A DNA stretch of 64,000 nucleotides from Arion vulgaris (GCA_020796225.1 CM036771.1:31750703-31814702); one strand, 5' to 3'. Positions 51,341 to 61,805 are shown, counted from the first letter of the stretch. Numbers and translations are program-made. Notes: generated by a model not told the origin, from the sequence alone.

Positions 51341-52470
51341 TGGCCGAGACGAGAACTGTCTGTTATAAATCTGCTTATGTGACCGAGACGAGAACTGTCT
51401 GTTATAAATCTGCTTATGTGACCGAGACGAGAACTGTCTGTTATAAATCTGCTTATGTGGCCGAGACGAGAACTGTCTGTTATAAATCTGATTATGTGGC
51501 CGAGACGAGAACTGTCTGTTATAAATCTGCTTATGTGGCCGAGACGAGAACTGTCTGTTATAAATCTGATTATGTGGCCGAGACGAGAACTGTCTGTTAT
51601 AAATCTGATTATGTGGCCGAGACGAGAACTGTCTGTTATAAATCTGCTTATGTGACCGAGACGAGAACTGTCTGTTATAAATCTGATTATGTGACCGAGA
51701 CGAGAACTGTCTGTTATAAATCTGCTTATGTGACCGAGACGAGAACTGTCTGTTATAAATCTGCTTATGTGGCCGAGACGAGAACTGTCTGTTATAAATC
51801 TGCTTATGTGGCCGAGACGAGAACTGTCTGTTATAAATCTGCTTATGTGACCGAGACGAGAACTGTCTGTTATAAATCTGCTTATGTGGCCGAGACGAGA
51901 ACTGTCTGTTATAAATCTGATTATGTGGCCGAGACGAGAACTGTCTGTTATAAATCTGCTTATGTGACCGAGACGAAAGCTGTTATAAATCTGCTTATGT
52001 AGACGAGCTTCTGTATAAATCGCTTATGCCGAACAACTCTGTTATAAACGTGTGGAGAATGTCCAATCTCTTATGTGACCAGACAGGCAAGTCGTTTACT
52101 GTTATGTGCCAAGAATTCTAGTTAATCTGCTTTTGACGCGAGAACTGTCTGTTATAAATCTGCTTATGTGGCCGAGACGAGAACTGTCTGTTATAAATCT
52201 GATTATGTGGCCGAGACGAGAACTGTCTGTTATAAATCTGCTTATGTGACCGAGACGAGAACTGTCTGTTATAAATCTGCTTATGCGACCGAGACGAGAA
52301 CTGTCTGTTATAAATCTGCTTATGTGACCGAGACGAGAACTGTCTGTTATAAATCTGCTTATGTGCCGAGACGAGAACGTCGTATAATCTGTGCCGAGAA
52401 ATGTTATAAATCTGCTTATGTGGCCGAGACGAGAACTGTCTGTTATAAATCTGTTTATGTGGCCGAACCA
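51304..52470. repeat. 39-bp array derived from LINE-B coding sequence
   Basis: The unit is ACTGTCTGTTATAAATCTGC plus TTATGTGGCCGAGACGAGA, about 28 copies. On the minus strand each unit encodes RLGHISRFITDSS, a version of the LINE-B segment WFGHINRLPTDSA. The right edge (52440-52500) reads QQIKWFGHINRFITDS, joining the array in frame to LINE-B. 39 is a multiple of three, so both strands have long frames. An indel-rich island lies at 51985-52140 and a smaller one at 52365-52400. Confidence 0.97.
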
Positions 52471-52589
52471 TTTAATTTGTTGACTTCCGATAAAAACAAA
52501 CAAATAGAATCAGATTTCTCCCTGAAATCCTATACATGAATGGTCATAGGTAGATCTCAGCGGCAGTGCCCGAACTCCTTGCTTACAGT

Positions 52590-52838
52590 GTCTGAAGATG
52601 ATGAATTGACTTCACTGCATCGGGTTTTAACTCATGTGGCTCAGTCTCTCTGCCCAGAAATCAAGCGCCGCCTGCCGAGAGTAACGCACAAATCACGAAA
52701 TTCGTAACACCGGTAACAATCCTAGTGATCACTATAAAAAAATTCCTCTTGAACAGAACGACGTTGTCCAGATTCAAACTCACGACCTTTGGAACGCAAA
52801 GCAATGCTTAACCACTTAACCACAAAGACCTCCCACAT
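52590..52838 (-). mobile_element. SINE-A
   Basis: GAATTGACTTCACTGCATCG, CAAGCGCCGCCTGCCGAGAG, ACAGAACGACGTTGTCCAGA, TTCAAACTCACGACC and AACCACTTAACCACAAAGAC (reversed head). Confidence 0.9.
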
Positions 52839-53689
52839 AATCACTCTTCATGTAATACCGTAAACGTCAATTAGAATCAAGCAGATAACAAAACCCGGAG
52901 TGTGTGTCTGAGTTGTTTACGGGGACGGTCAACTACAATAAAGTTCATTAAGACGAGTGACAGGGCAGTGTCGTGCCTGAGTGGTCCTTGTTGGAGATCA
53001 TCCGGCAGAACAAAACGTGGCATTTAATCTTCATGTGAAACTAATCCGCTTAAGGAAACGACGCGCAAATGAGGAAGTAGGCGTCGTCAATGATGGTGGA
53101 GACACTTGCCATTACTCGGGTCAGAAACGAGGGGGCTAGTTAACAGATTATGTATGTACTGTCTGTGTGTGCAGAGTAGATAGCATTCAGACAGAATAAT
53201 CAGCGCACAGACATACACAAAAAGGAGACGTGAAGTGAAGAAAACAGAACATGTATTCCCAATATAAGACGGCGCTGATAATAATAATCATCATCGCAAG
53301 CGATGATGACAACAGCCTCATACTTGTGCTGCTGCACCTCGCTGGTGTGTGCGAAGGTGACTGTAGTCAAATCCTAGAACAACAATCCACTACCACAGGT
53401 GGGGCATACATGATCAAGGTTAAACATGTGGGTGTTGTGTGTTCTGTCTTTTAGCGCAGCTCGTTTTCTCTGTACCTCAACAGCACGACGATTCTCAGCT
53501 ATGCGAGTCCCTCTTGCTATCTGGGCGTCCTTGCTATATGCATGACGTCCTGTATTCTACAGAACATACAATTAATGAATTGTATTTATTTCGACCATGT
53601 AAGGTCTATAGGTGACTGTTTCTATCATGTTTACATATCAGGATGTAGGCAAGCAGGCGATGCTGACATCATAACATTAGCACAGAACA
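52839..53689. other. No recognisable feature
   Basis: Unique-looking sequence; the 67-codon frame at 53251-53454 has no motif. Confidence 0.5.
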
Positions 53690-54450
53690 TACTGACAGTC
53701 AGACATACATAACATTGACATAGAACAAACAAGTAGAACATTGACATAGAACAGACAAGCAGAAATACATAACATTGACATATAACAGACCAGCAGAAAT
53801 ACATAACGTTGACATAGAACAAACAACCAGACATACATAACATTGACATAGAACAGACAAGCAGAAATACATAACATTGACATAGAACAGACCAGCAGAA
53901 ATATATAACATTGACATAAAGCAGACATACATAACATTGACATAGAACAAACAAGCAGAACATTGACATAGAACAGACCAGCAGAAATATATAACATTGA
54001 CATAGAACAAACAAGCAGAACATTGACATAGAACAGACAAGCAGACATACATAACATTGACATAGAACAAACAAGCAGACATACATAACATTGACATAGA
54101 ACAGACAAGCAGAAATACATAACATTGACATAGAACAAACAAGCACAAATACATAACATTGACATAGAACAGACCAGCAGACACGCATAACATTGACATA
54201 GAACAAACAAGCAGAAATACATAACGTTGACATAGAACAGACAAACAGAAATACATAACATTGACATAGAACAGACAGGGACGCAGTCAACAATAGACAA
54301 TACTGCACAGAACAGACGAACATACCTCAAACTGACAAAAAACATGTAGACATTGAGGACACACATAACAATGACACAAAACAGACATGCAGACATTAAA
54401 GCTGTGACATAGAACAGACAAGCGAGCACGCAGACATACAGAACGTTGAC
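53690..54450. repeat. 34-bp minisatellite with degenerate right part
   Basis: The unit contains CATAACATTGACATAGAACA and GACAAGCAGAAATA, about 18 copies to 54290, with shorter 24-bp units interspersed (53728, 53955, 54010). Degenerate versions (GACATAGAACAGACAAGC) continue to 54450. The minus strand is stop-free in all three frames, giving cysteine/valine-rich frames up to 265 codons that are not genes. Confidence 0.95.
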
Positions 54451-54667
54451 ACGGACCAAACACGATAACGGCATCCAGTTAAGTGTCTTGGGACAATGGA
54501 TGTATCAACAGTAGAAGAATCGTGTATGAATTTTGTATGACTATGCAGTGCGCATATCTGAGTGAAACAAAAATACGACAAATGAGGGTCTATGTTGATT
54601 TATTACAGTTTAAAATGTAGGTAAATCGTTACAACTGCAACAGTGAAAACAAAATGTAATTACTGCA
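54451..54667. other. No recognisable feature
   Basis: Short spacer. Confidence 0.5.
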
Positions 54668-54873
54668 TTCAAACTCCGCGGCGGACAAGTTTGGAAGCAA
54701 ATTAGATTTCTTGGATTTTTATGAACGCTAAAAATAGATCCCCGCCGTTCAGAAAGCAATGGCAAACTACTGAACGTATGAGTGGTGCCTAGAAAATAGA
54801 CGACCCGTTTACTGTGGTTGATGGCTACGTCCTGTAAAGGATATGCCACGATTTTCATTTTTCAATACAGCAT
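54668..54873 (+). mobile_element. SINE-E, 5' truncated
   Basis: AACTCCGCGGCGGACAAGTT, GGCAAACTACTGAACGTATG, GTTTACTGTGGTTGATGGCT, GTCCTGTAAAGGATATGCCA and ATTTTCATTTT. Confidence 0.88.
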
Positions 54874-54974
54874 TTGATGGCAGTGTATGACAGAGGGTAA
54901 CATGATCCTGTGGAATTTAACGACCGCATGGCTAGTATGTGTCGCGCAAACCGTTCAGCTATATTTCTTTCTTT

Positions 54975-55095
54975 ATGTCCCCGACAGAAAAAAAAACTTA
55001 ACTAATTGACCGTACCAGGGATTGAATCCGGGTCTCCCGAATGGGAGCCCGGTCCGTAATTTATTCGATCAGACGCTTCACCTTTGTAACAGTGA
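54975..55095 (-). mobile_element. SINE-G head
   Basis: Minus strand: AAGGTGAAGCGTCTGATCGA, GACCCGGATTCAATCCCTGG (box B) and TCAATTAGTTAAG. It parallels the head of the copy at 3281 (GCGTCTGGATTAGACTGC, ACCCGGGTTCAGTCCCTGG). Confidence 0.7.
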
Positions 55096-55200
55096 TACGA
55101 AATAATATATCTAATAGCAACAGATCAAACGTTGAAATGAAAAGAGCATATCTAAGGAGAAACAGTGCACACAAAAAATAAGTCTATTCTCAATTATCTA

Positions 55201-55427
55201 CTGTGGTCTCTGTGGATAATCTTTTGCGTTGCGAAGCGAAGGTCATGAGTTCGAATCCGGACCGTGCTTTTCTTTTCATGGGTGCATTTTTTTTCCAGAG
55301 ACCCAGAGAATTGTTACCGTAGCTACGGAATTCGTCAAGTGACGTTCTATTTCTGCAGAGACGAGCCGAGTTTTATGGGGTAAGCCCAGTGCAATGAAGT
55401 CAATTCTTCGGCTTTAAACCTTTCAAT
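55201..55427 (+). mobile_element. SINE-A
   Basis: GGTCTCTGTGGATAATCTTT (shortened head), GGTCATGAGTTCGAATCCGG (box B), CAGAGACCCAGAGAATTGTT, a deletion before GTCAAGTGACGTTCTATTTC, and GTGCAATGAAGTCAATTCTT. Confidence 0.9.
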
Positions 55428-55446
55428 ATAATACAATAATGGTGGG

Positions 55447-55835
55447 GGGGTCCTCTGTGGCAAGAGATTAGTTTCTCGTCTCTAGTTTCAAAGGCCTAGG
55501 TTCGCACCTTCGTGAGTCAACTGGATATTTTTCTAGCGATCCCTGATCTTAGTGTAAATGATATCAAGTTCCTATTCCTAACGGAGACGGACGATAAAAC
55601 ATAGGTCTCGTGTACAAGTGGAGCACGTAAGAGAACCTTTGGCAGTTCGAAATCGAAAAGAGCAGGTCAGAAAGTAGCTGCCAGGGCAACATTTATTAGA
55701 AAGATTTAAAACTCCTTCAGAATATCTTCATCATCTGCTAAATTACGTCGGGGACCTTCCTGTGTAAGAACGAGATCGGAGCACACATGGTTACTCACCC
55801 AAGTGCGATAATGATGTTCCTATCAATTTAAAATT
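55447..55835 (+). mobile_element. SINE-B
   Basis: GGTCCTCTGTGGCAAGAGAT, GGTTCGCACCTTCGTGAGTC, CTAACGGAGACGGACGATAA, TCGAAAAGAGCAGGTCAGAA and GAGCACACATGGTTACTCAC. A deletion removes GCTACGGAGTTCGTGC. Confidence 0.9.
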
Positions 55836-55845
55836 AATAACGATA

Positions 55846-56104
55846 GCCGCCCGAGTGGTTACAAGGGCCCATATTTGAGGTGTAAAGAATAGAACAACTG
55901 TTACCTGTCACGCATGTCGTAAGAGGTGGCTAAGGAGGTTTCGCTGAAATCAGATGCACATGTCCTAAACGTGTAGAAGTCTATGCGTTTAGGGCCTACC
56001 AAACCAATGTGCAACATATACACGTTCTTGGCAAAGATCAAACATATCACAAAGAGTGATTAAAATTGGTCGTAAAGAACGAACGCAAAGAAGAAGAAGA
56101 AGAT
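55846..56104 (+). mobile_element. SINE-D
   Basis: GCCGCCCGAGTGGTTACAAG, CACGCATGTCGTAAGAGGTG, GTCCTAAACGTGTAGAAGTC and GTCGTAAAGAACGAACGCAA, with a (GAA)n tail. Confidence 0.9.
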
Positions 56105-56262
56105 AATGATAACAGAAGAAGAAGAAGAATATATATGGAGCGTATAGCTAGCTGGTACTAAAGATAAGAGATCAAATACATGCATTATTACAATATATAT
56201 CTCTAAACGGTGCTGTTGATTCAATGAGACAACACAGCAACCAGTCACGCCTTATATTCACT

Positions 56263-56350
56263 GTTACCGTCAGACATACATATGTGCATCCAATCTTTAT
56301 CTACATGTTACCGTCAGACATACATATGTGCATCCAACCTTTATCTCCGC
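56263..56350. repeat. 45-bp tandem duplication
   Basis: GTTACCGTCAGACATACATA at 56263 and again at 56308, each followed by TGTGCATCCAA and TTTATCT. Confidence 0.95.
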
Positions 56351-56821
56351 ATACGTATCCTGATATGGTAGAAAGAAGTGAAGCACAGGTACTAAATAAT
56401 GTACAAATAACTCCCACCGTGGTGCAGACGATTCATAATAAATAGAAAAATATTCATGGACTGACTATATATATGTATTTATTTATCTCCAACCGTTACA
56501 CGTAACATAGGCCGTGGAATCCAATAACATACGGTCGGCGAGCTCAGGAAAAAAACTCTAGGTCATAAGACAACTGTCGCGTGATCCTAGCATTCCAGTG
56601 TTGTTGTATATAGACCAGTTCACTTTAAACACAACACAACATGCTAAATCAAGGTTGTATTATGTTACAAATTAAGATTCAAGTTAATGAATAGAATTAT
56701 GAACATTTTTCATTTATAAATAACCATGAACGTATAGAATTGAGTAAAATTGCACAAAATAATACAATATTCTATCAAACTTATACAAAAATCAGCACCC
56801 ATTAAAAGGAATTTTCGATTT
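56351..56821. other. No recognisable feature
   Basis: AT-rich spacer without shared repeats. Confidence 0.5.
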
Positions 56822-56945
56822 CCCGCAATTTCAGAAAGCAATGGCAAACTACTCAACGTATAAGTAGTGCCTGGACAATCAATTCGTCTAATGTGGTTGA
56901 ATGCGACGTCCTGTAAAGAATATGCGACGATTTTCATTTTAAGTC
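56822..56945 (+). mobile_element. SINE-E 3' half
   Basis: GGCAAACTACTCAACGTATA, AATGTGGTTGAATGCGACGT, CCTGTAAAGAATATGCGACG and ATTTTCATTTT; ends 20 bp before the TTAA element. Confidence 0.85.
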
Positions 56946-56965
56946 TAGAGAATCAACTATATTAA

Positions 56966-58270
56966 GGTAGATCTATCCTCGCCAAATGACGAAAAATAAT
57001 GACATTTGCCATTTTTAGTTTATTGCATTTTTAGAAACTACATGCATTTGACTACAACTTCAAATTGTTTTTGAACGTCTAAATGCCTTTGTGTTTTCAT
57101 TACATGCATGTTTATGTGATCACCATCCTCACAATTTTCCTTAGCAACAATTGTTTACACTTAGTTACTATGTTTCTACACTCCACCCCCCTCACATAAA
57201 ATGCGATTTAATTATGAAAATTGATTTATAACAAGAACGATGACATATCCACTAAGGGACACTACTCTAATAATGTTAGATTCCCGCCAAAGTTCTCATG
57301 GAGACTAAATGAAACCACTGGACATTTCTGAATGTAAAAATATTTTTTTCAAACTTTTGAGACATTGCTTTTGTCATTTGAAACGAACGTTGATTCATTA
57401 TTTGGAAGGTAAATTATACTAGCTAGATATTCATATTTAATTAAAAGTAGAATGGGTAACAAACAGAAGTCTGGTAGATCAAATAAACGAAGATTCTGTG
57501 GCAACAAATATTCAAGGAAGAAACACGAGATTTTCTCAACTTGGGCTTCCCAGTGGATACTATTCTGTGGAAAGCTGTAAAATCAAGGACACTATTCGAA
57601 TAAAAGCAACACAGAAAAGAAGAAAAACACTGAGAGCCATCAGAAAAGGCTTCCTAGATACCACAGAAGCCAGAGAAGGAGATATGTACACAACAGGTGG
57701 TCATTAGTAGCACTCTGGCAAGTAAAATAGTGGAAAGTTTTTGTTTTTCAAGTTTCCGTCAATTGTATTTTTGTGTTGTTGTCAAACTTTCAAACATGAT
57801 ATCTCAAACAATTTTTGTCTAATTGACTTGCAATTTGGCACATATATTCTTAGATATACAATGCTTAATCTGAAGTAATATAATCTCAAACCAATAAAAA
57901 TAGCTATATTTTCTTAAATTTAAGCAAGTTTGATCAATGAAAATTTTACCACTTTTGGGAGTGGTATATCATTTAAATTCATTTTAAAAAAGTTCTTTAT
58001 GAAATTCAAATATTTTACTTCACATTAACCAACTGACTGTTGCGAACATGTATGCTAAAAATGAAGGCTTTCAAACAATTGGCTCCTGAGTATACTTGTT
58101 TGAAAAAGTATCTATTTTTAGTAACGGCGGCCATATTGTAATTAATTTGCATATTAAAGAAAAAACTTTTCATCAGATCATTTTTTAAACCATATTAAGT
58201 GTAACTGTGTGGTTTAAATTAAGCTAGGAACTATATTAACGATTATAGCCTTCCTGAGGATAGATCTACC
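56966..58270. mobile_element. TTAA-flanked DNA transposon, internally deleted
   Basis: Perfect 15-bp inverted ends GGTAGATCTATCCTC (56966-56980) and GAGGATAGATCTACC (58256-58270), flanked by TTAA at 56962-56965 and 58271-58274. TTAA duplications occur in the Kolobok and piggyBac superfamilies. The inner part is AT-rich and carries two small coding scraps (57452-57707). At 1305 bp it is too short for a complete transposase gene, so it must be non-autonomous. Confidence 0.85.
57452..57707 (+). pseudogene. Truncated transposase-like scraps
   Basis: A frame from ATG 57452 reads MGNKQKSGRSNKRRFCGNKY, and a second frame reads IRIKATQKRRKTLRAIRKGF followed by LDTTEAREGDMYTTGGH-stop at 57707. The KRRKxLRxIRKGFxDxxxxxEGxxYxxGG ending, and a basic N-terminus with RRFxGNKY, recall the two ends of a Mutator-like (PF20700-type) transposase found in animal genomes. 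If so, the whole catalytic middle has been deleted and the two ends joined out of frame. The identification is from memory and needs a search. Confidence 0.5.
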
Positions 58271-58289
58271 TTAAACAGTCTAGAACTTG

Positions 58290-58690
58290 AACTTAATTCG
58301 TTTGAACTGTTGCACATACATTAGGACCATTGAGATGTTTCTGTCGAGACCAAACCCCAAGGACAATATAAATCTGCTACAACGAAAAGATCAAAGCACT
58401 ATCTTTCAGTTAAGAACAGGACATGTTGGACTGAATTACCACCTACACAGAATAAATCCCACACACCTACCACACTCTAGAAAGTGCAGTCATTCATGTG
58501 AGACAGTACAGCACATCTTGCTTGAATGTCCTGGACTACATAAAGCTAGACAAGAACTCCTCCCACCACACCCATCTGTTCATAATACACTTTACACTAG
58601 TCTTCCACAATTACAGAACACATGTAGATTCTACAAATTGGCATTGGCTGCCCAAGAGTGGAAAACTCACAGCCCTGGTTAGAAGAAGAA
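58290..58690 (+). mobile_element. LINE-J C-terminal remnant
   Basis: Open frame 58287-58682 reads LLQRKDQSTIFQLRTGHVGL, NYHLHRINPTHLPHSRKCSH and SCETVQHILLECPGLHKARQ, ending AAQEWKTHSPG. QxxxFQLRTGHxxLNxHLxRI...C..C...ETVxHxLxxCP is the C-terminal zinc-knuckle-like end of LINE polyproteins with an RNase H domain. It is open for 132 codons and finishes in a (GAA)n tail at 58681-58700, so its 3' end is complete. It starts 16 bp after the TTAA element. Confidence 0.8.
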
Positions 58691-58696
58691 GAAGAA

Positions 58697-58870
58697 GAAG
58701 TCTATATATAGTGTGCTGTGAAATTCGTCACTTCTGTTGTATCGTTTGCTTGATAAAGGTCTTTTGGTCGAAACGTTGCTGTTTATTGTCATTGTTTTTG
58801 TAAAACTACAGTACTTTGTTATTACGTGTTTCGCCATTCTACATAGTTTTATTGCAGTCTTTCCTTATAT
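58697..58870. repeat. Single arm of the 35.7-kb inverted repeat
   Basis: GTGTGCTGTGAAATTCGTCA, TTGCTTGATAAAGGTCTTTT, GGTCGAAACGTTGCTGTTTA and GTGTTTCGCCATTCTACATA match 36040-36186 closely in the same orientation. TAGTTTTATTGCAGTCTTTC extends it beyond the copy at 36186. Confidence 0.85.
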
Positions 58871-59335
58871 CTATCATATATATATATATATTAATATATA
58901 GAGTGTGTGTGTAGTCACGTCAGTAACATGAGCATGAGCATCAAGGTGAATGGGAGACAAAACTGTAATTGGTTAACAACTTTACCATAAATATAGTACA
59001 TGGCCCGGCATATTCTCGCTCAAGCATAGAATTGTGTGGTACAATAAGAGCCACTAAAGTCGTTTATCTTCTTGCCTGCAGTATGTATATAGAAATTATC
59101 TAAACGGACAAAGAAATGTTAGGTAGAATACAAAAATCAATGACTGGTAGTTACATCTCTTAAATAAACTGAACTATCACGTGTTTTGCATCGCAATAAC
59201 AAGCAAAGTTTCATGATGATAATTTCGTGAGCAAGTGCTTCGCAATCATAGCAGGAAAACATGTAGCAATGTAATCAAAACAATTATAAATAATATTTCT
59301 CTAGAACCACAAGAAAATCTATTATATACGAGAAT
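58871..59335. other. No recognisable feature
   Basis: TA/TG microsatellite at 58876-58912, then unique-looking sequence. Confidence 0.5.
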
Positions 59336-59985
59336 ATAACAATGTTGAACTTACTCAGGAAACAACAAATGTAATGGTATCATAAGCAGATACTAACAGA
59401 CAGTGCACCACAAAAAGCAATGTTACTCCGATACAGTGGATACAAATCAAAAGGCCGTCCACGCAAAAAGGTGGACCACAGAGATAACACAGGCGACAAA
59501 AAACCCTGATTATGAAGCACACACAAAATCCCGTTCTAGAAATCTCTTCTTCCTAGTTCATAGTTCATAAGTACGGTTCCAAATTCACTGCAACGGGTCA
59601 CCCCATAATTGCTCCGTTCCTGTGCCAATGAAAATCACACGAAATGCTAACAACTGTGAAATGTTGCCTGTGTGAACTAATTCCAGAATGAAACAGCCAC
59701 GTACCACCACAAAAAGTAACCTGCTCCGCATAAAATGCATATGGCCGTCGCTAATGTAGCAACACCAAACTGTTCATCACTTGAATTGCAATTCTTGTCG
59801 AAGGAACATCAATCATGACAAAATCCAGCTTTCTGCACTCGCAATATAACTGCATACGGCAGATTGAGCTTGTTCGTCATAACCACTGTCCGCCATTTTC
59901 TGAATACACACTAACACACAACAATCTCTTCTTATCCTGATGCAGTGATGCAAAACAGGATCAGAGGAAAGAAGGGGGGAAAAAG
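59336..59985 (+). mobile_element. LINE-B 3' remnant, split by a 371-bp insertion
   Basis: Left part: NMLNLLRKQQM, ILTDSAPQKAMLLRYSGYKS, KGRPRKKVDHRDN, then the RSRNLFL codons at 59530-59551. Right part: AATCTCTTCTTATCCTGATG and the 3' UTR to about 59985. The insertion falls within the NLFL codons. Confidence 0.82.
59552..59922. mobile_element. 371-bp insertion of unknown family
   Basis: Flanked by exact AATCTCTTCTT copies at 59541-59551 and 59923-59933. Begins CCTAGTTCATAGTTCATAAG and ends ATACACACTAACACACAAC. No poly-A, no inverted ends and no second copy in the window. The minus strand has a 69-codon frame without motif. Confidence 0.65.
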
Positions 59986-60039
59986 AAGAATATACAACAA
60001 TGTTTCTGACGTATATTATCATAATAGGAAAGATAATAT

Positions 60040-60720
60040 CTCAAAGTCTCATTTTAGGCCATTTTAATTTCAAGACGATACCTGATATGATATTCGATAG
60101 AGAGGAAAACACTACCAATGTCCCAGGCGACAAATCCTAATTTAAATAAGTCAAGGACTTTACATACCTAGTGCGTATTTTTTCAGCAAACGACAGAATA
60201 ACGAAATCCAACACAGATGTAGCAAAGTAAATCAAATAATAGGACAAATGACGCCAATTTTTTAAAATACAAACATGTCGCCATGAACACAAAAAGAGCA
60301 TTGTTCAACACAATCTTTCTTTCAACATTATGTTATGAGTGCCAAATCTGGACGCTGACAACAAACGGTAGAAGGAAACTAGTCACGACAGCGATGAAGT
60401 GCCTACGCAGAATGCTGGGAGTATCAAAAGAGACCGGTTTAGAAATAAAAAGAAAACAGTAGGTACAACATCAGTATTGAACTTCATCAAGAAACAACAA
60501 ATTAAATGGTTCGGTCACATAAACAGATTACCAACAGACAGTGCGCACCAAAGAGCAATGTTACTCCGATACAGTGAATATAAATCAAAAGGCCGTCAAG
60601 CAAAATGTGGACCACAGCGACAACAGAGGCAACAAAAAAACCGTTCTATAAATCTCTTCTTATCCTGACGCAGTGAGACAAAACAGAATTAGAGAAAGAA
60701 AGGAAGCCGAAGAAGATACA
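60040..60720 (+). mobile_element. LINE-B C-terminal remnant
   Basis: Frame-shifted landmarks in order: YLVRIFSANDRI-like, NEIQHRCSKVNQIIGQMTPI, KRALFNTIF, CYECQIWTLT, GRRKLVTTAMKCLRRMLGV, NFIKKQQIKWFGHINRLPTD, SAHQRAMLLRYSEYKSKGR and NRSINLFLS. It is co-linear with 5286-5925 and lies 55 bp after the previous LINE-B. The two are separate copies, because both contain the FGHI to NLFLS part. Confidence 0.87.
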
Positions 60721-60789
60721 GCAATGTTTCACAAGGAGGAAATATAATATCTTCAAGTCCCAATTCCAGCCATTTTAAATTGAAGACGT

Positions 60790-61520
60790 AACTTGATATC
60801 AACCCACATGTCATGAGGATCTACTTGTCGATAATACTTGTAGTATTTTGCTTACATTCATCATTATCGGGTGCCGTGTCGGCTGACGTAAGCGATCATG
60901 GATTTCCACAAATCTGTCTCTGGGGTTTACTATTATTTCAGATGTTGACGCACTTCCTTGCCATGGAGTCAAGCTGTCCAAAATGTTATCTTTCTGTCCT
61001 ATTTTACCGGTTGTCATAATGTGATCTGAGCCGGTTGTCATAATGTGATCTGAGCCGGTTGTCATAATGTGATCTGAGCCGGTTGTCATAATGTGTTCTG
61101 AGCCGGTTGTCATAATGTGATCTGAGCCGGTTGTCATAATGTGTTCTGAGCCGATTGTCATAATAGGATCTGAGCCGGTTGTCATAATGTGTTCTGAGCC
61201 GGTTGTCATAATGTGTTCTGAGCCGGTTGTCATAATGTGATCTGAGCCGGTTGTCATAATGTGTTCTGAGCCTCCTTTCTCGTTGTTAGAAATAAAACAT
61301 GTTACTGCCTGTAATACCGCTCTTTATGCAGTGTAGGGCAGGAGGGCGGGAGAGGGTGGGGTTTGGGGGTACGCATGTCATTTAATGACAGCATATCTAA
61401 CGAAGAGTGAAGTCGCCGCCAAACTGATGGTTGCCTCTTTCTTATATTGATAATAAGCTTTCTCTGTGTCTTGACCTCATTCAACAACTTGACATTCGTC
61501 ATTTTAACAGTTCATTGTTT
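60790..61520 (-). mobile_element. LINE-E C-terminal remnant with internal array
   Basis: Minus strand from 61510: MTNVKLLNEVKTQRKLIINI, RKRQPSVW, then the HIMTTG array, then KIGQKDNILDSLTPWQGSAS, PRDRFVEIHDRLRQPTRHP (shifted frame of DLW...YASRHGT). It is co-linear with 16626-16945. The KTQRKLI, HIVT and DRF anchors make the identification firm. Confidence 0.83.
61008..61275. repeat. 24-bp array derived from LINE-E coding sequence
   Basis: The unit is GAGCCGGTTGTCATAATGTG plus ATCT or TTCT, 11 copies. On the minus strand it encodes (S-D/E-HIMTTG)n. The last unit joins KIGQK of LINE-E in frame. 24 is a multiple of three, so the frame is kept. Confidence 0.97.
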
Positions 61521-61599
61521 ACAGTATCTACTCAAAACTGACAAATTCTCTCTTTTCCTTAAGCATGGTCACTGAAACTCAATGTACTTAAACAAGACA

Positions 61600-61805
61600 T
61601 ATTGCCTGTCTACCCAGCGTGTTCGTAACGCGTTGGACGACATGTGACAAGCCCCTGTCAGTGCGGTTTAATTCCGCGGGCTGGCATAAAAGCCACAGGT
61701 TCTCCAGATATACGGTGTTCGTGGCACCGAACCGAAGAGTTACAATGTTCATGGCACCGAGCTGAAGAGCTGAAAGCTCAAGTGCATTTGGATGGGAAGA
61801 AGAAG
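61600..61805 (+). mobile_element. SINE-H
   Basis: ACCCAGCGTGTTCGTAACGC, GTTGGACGACATGTGACAAG, GCGGTTTAATTCCGCGGGCT (box B), GTGTTCGTGGCACCGAACCG and ATGTTCATGGCACCGAGCTG, ending GGGAAGAAGAAGAAGAG. Confidence 0.85.

Noticed and set aside
51307..52539. 231- and 123-codon plus-strand frames repeating TRTVCYKSAYVAE
   Set aside because: They are antisense to the LINE-B-derived array; the 39-bp unit is a multiple of three, so long frames are expected.
53631..54474. Three overlapping minus-strand frames of 185-265 codons, cysteine-rich and membrane-like
   Set aside because: All arise from one 34-bp unit read in three frames; there is no independent coding evidence.
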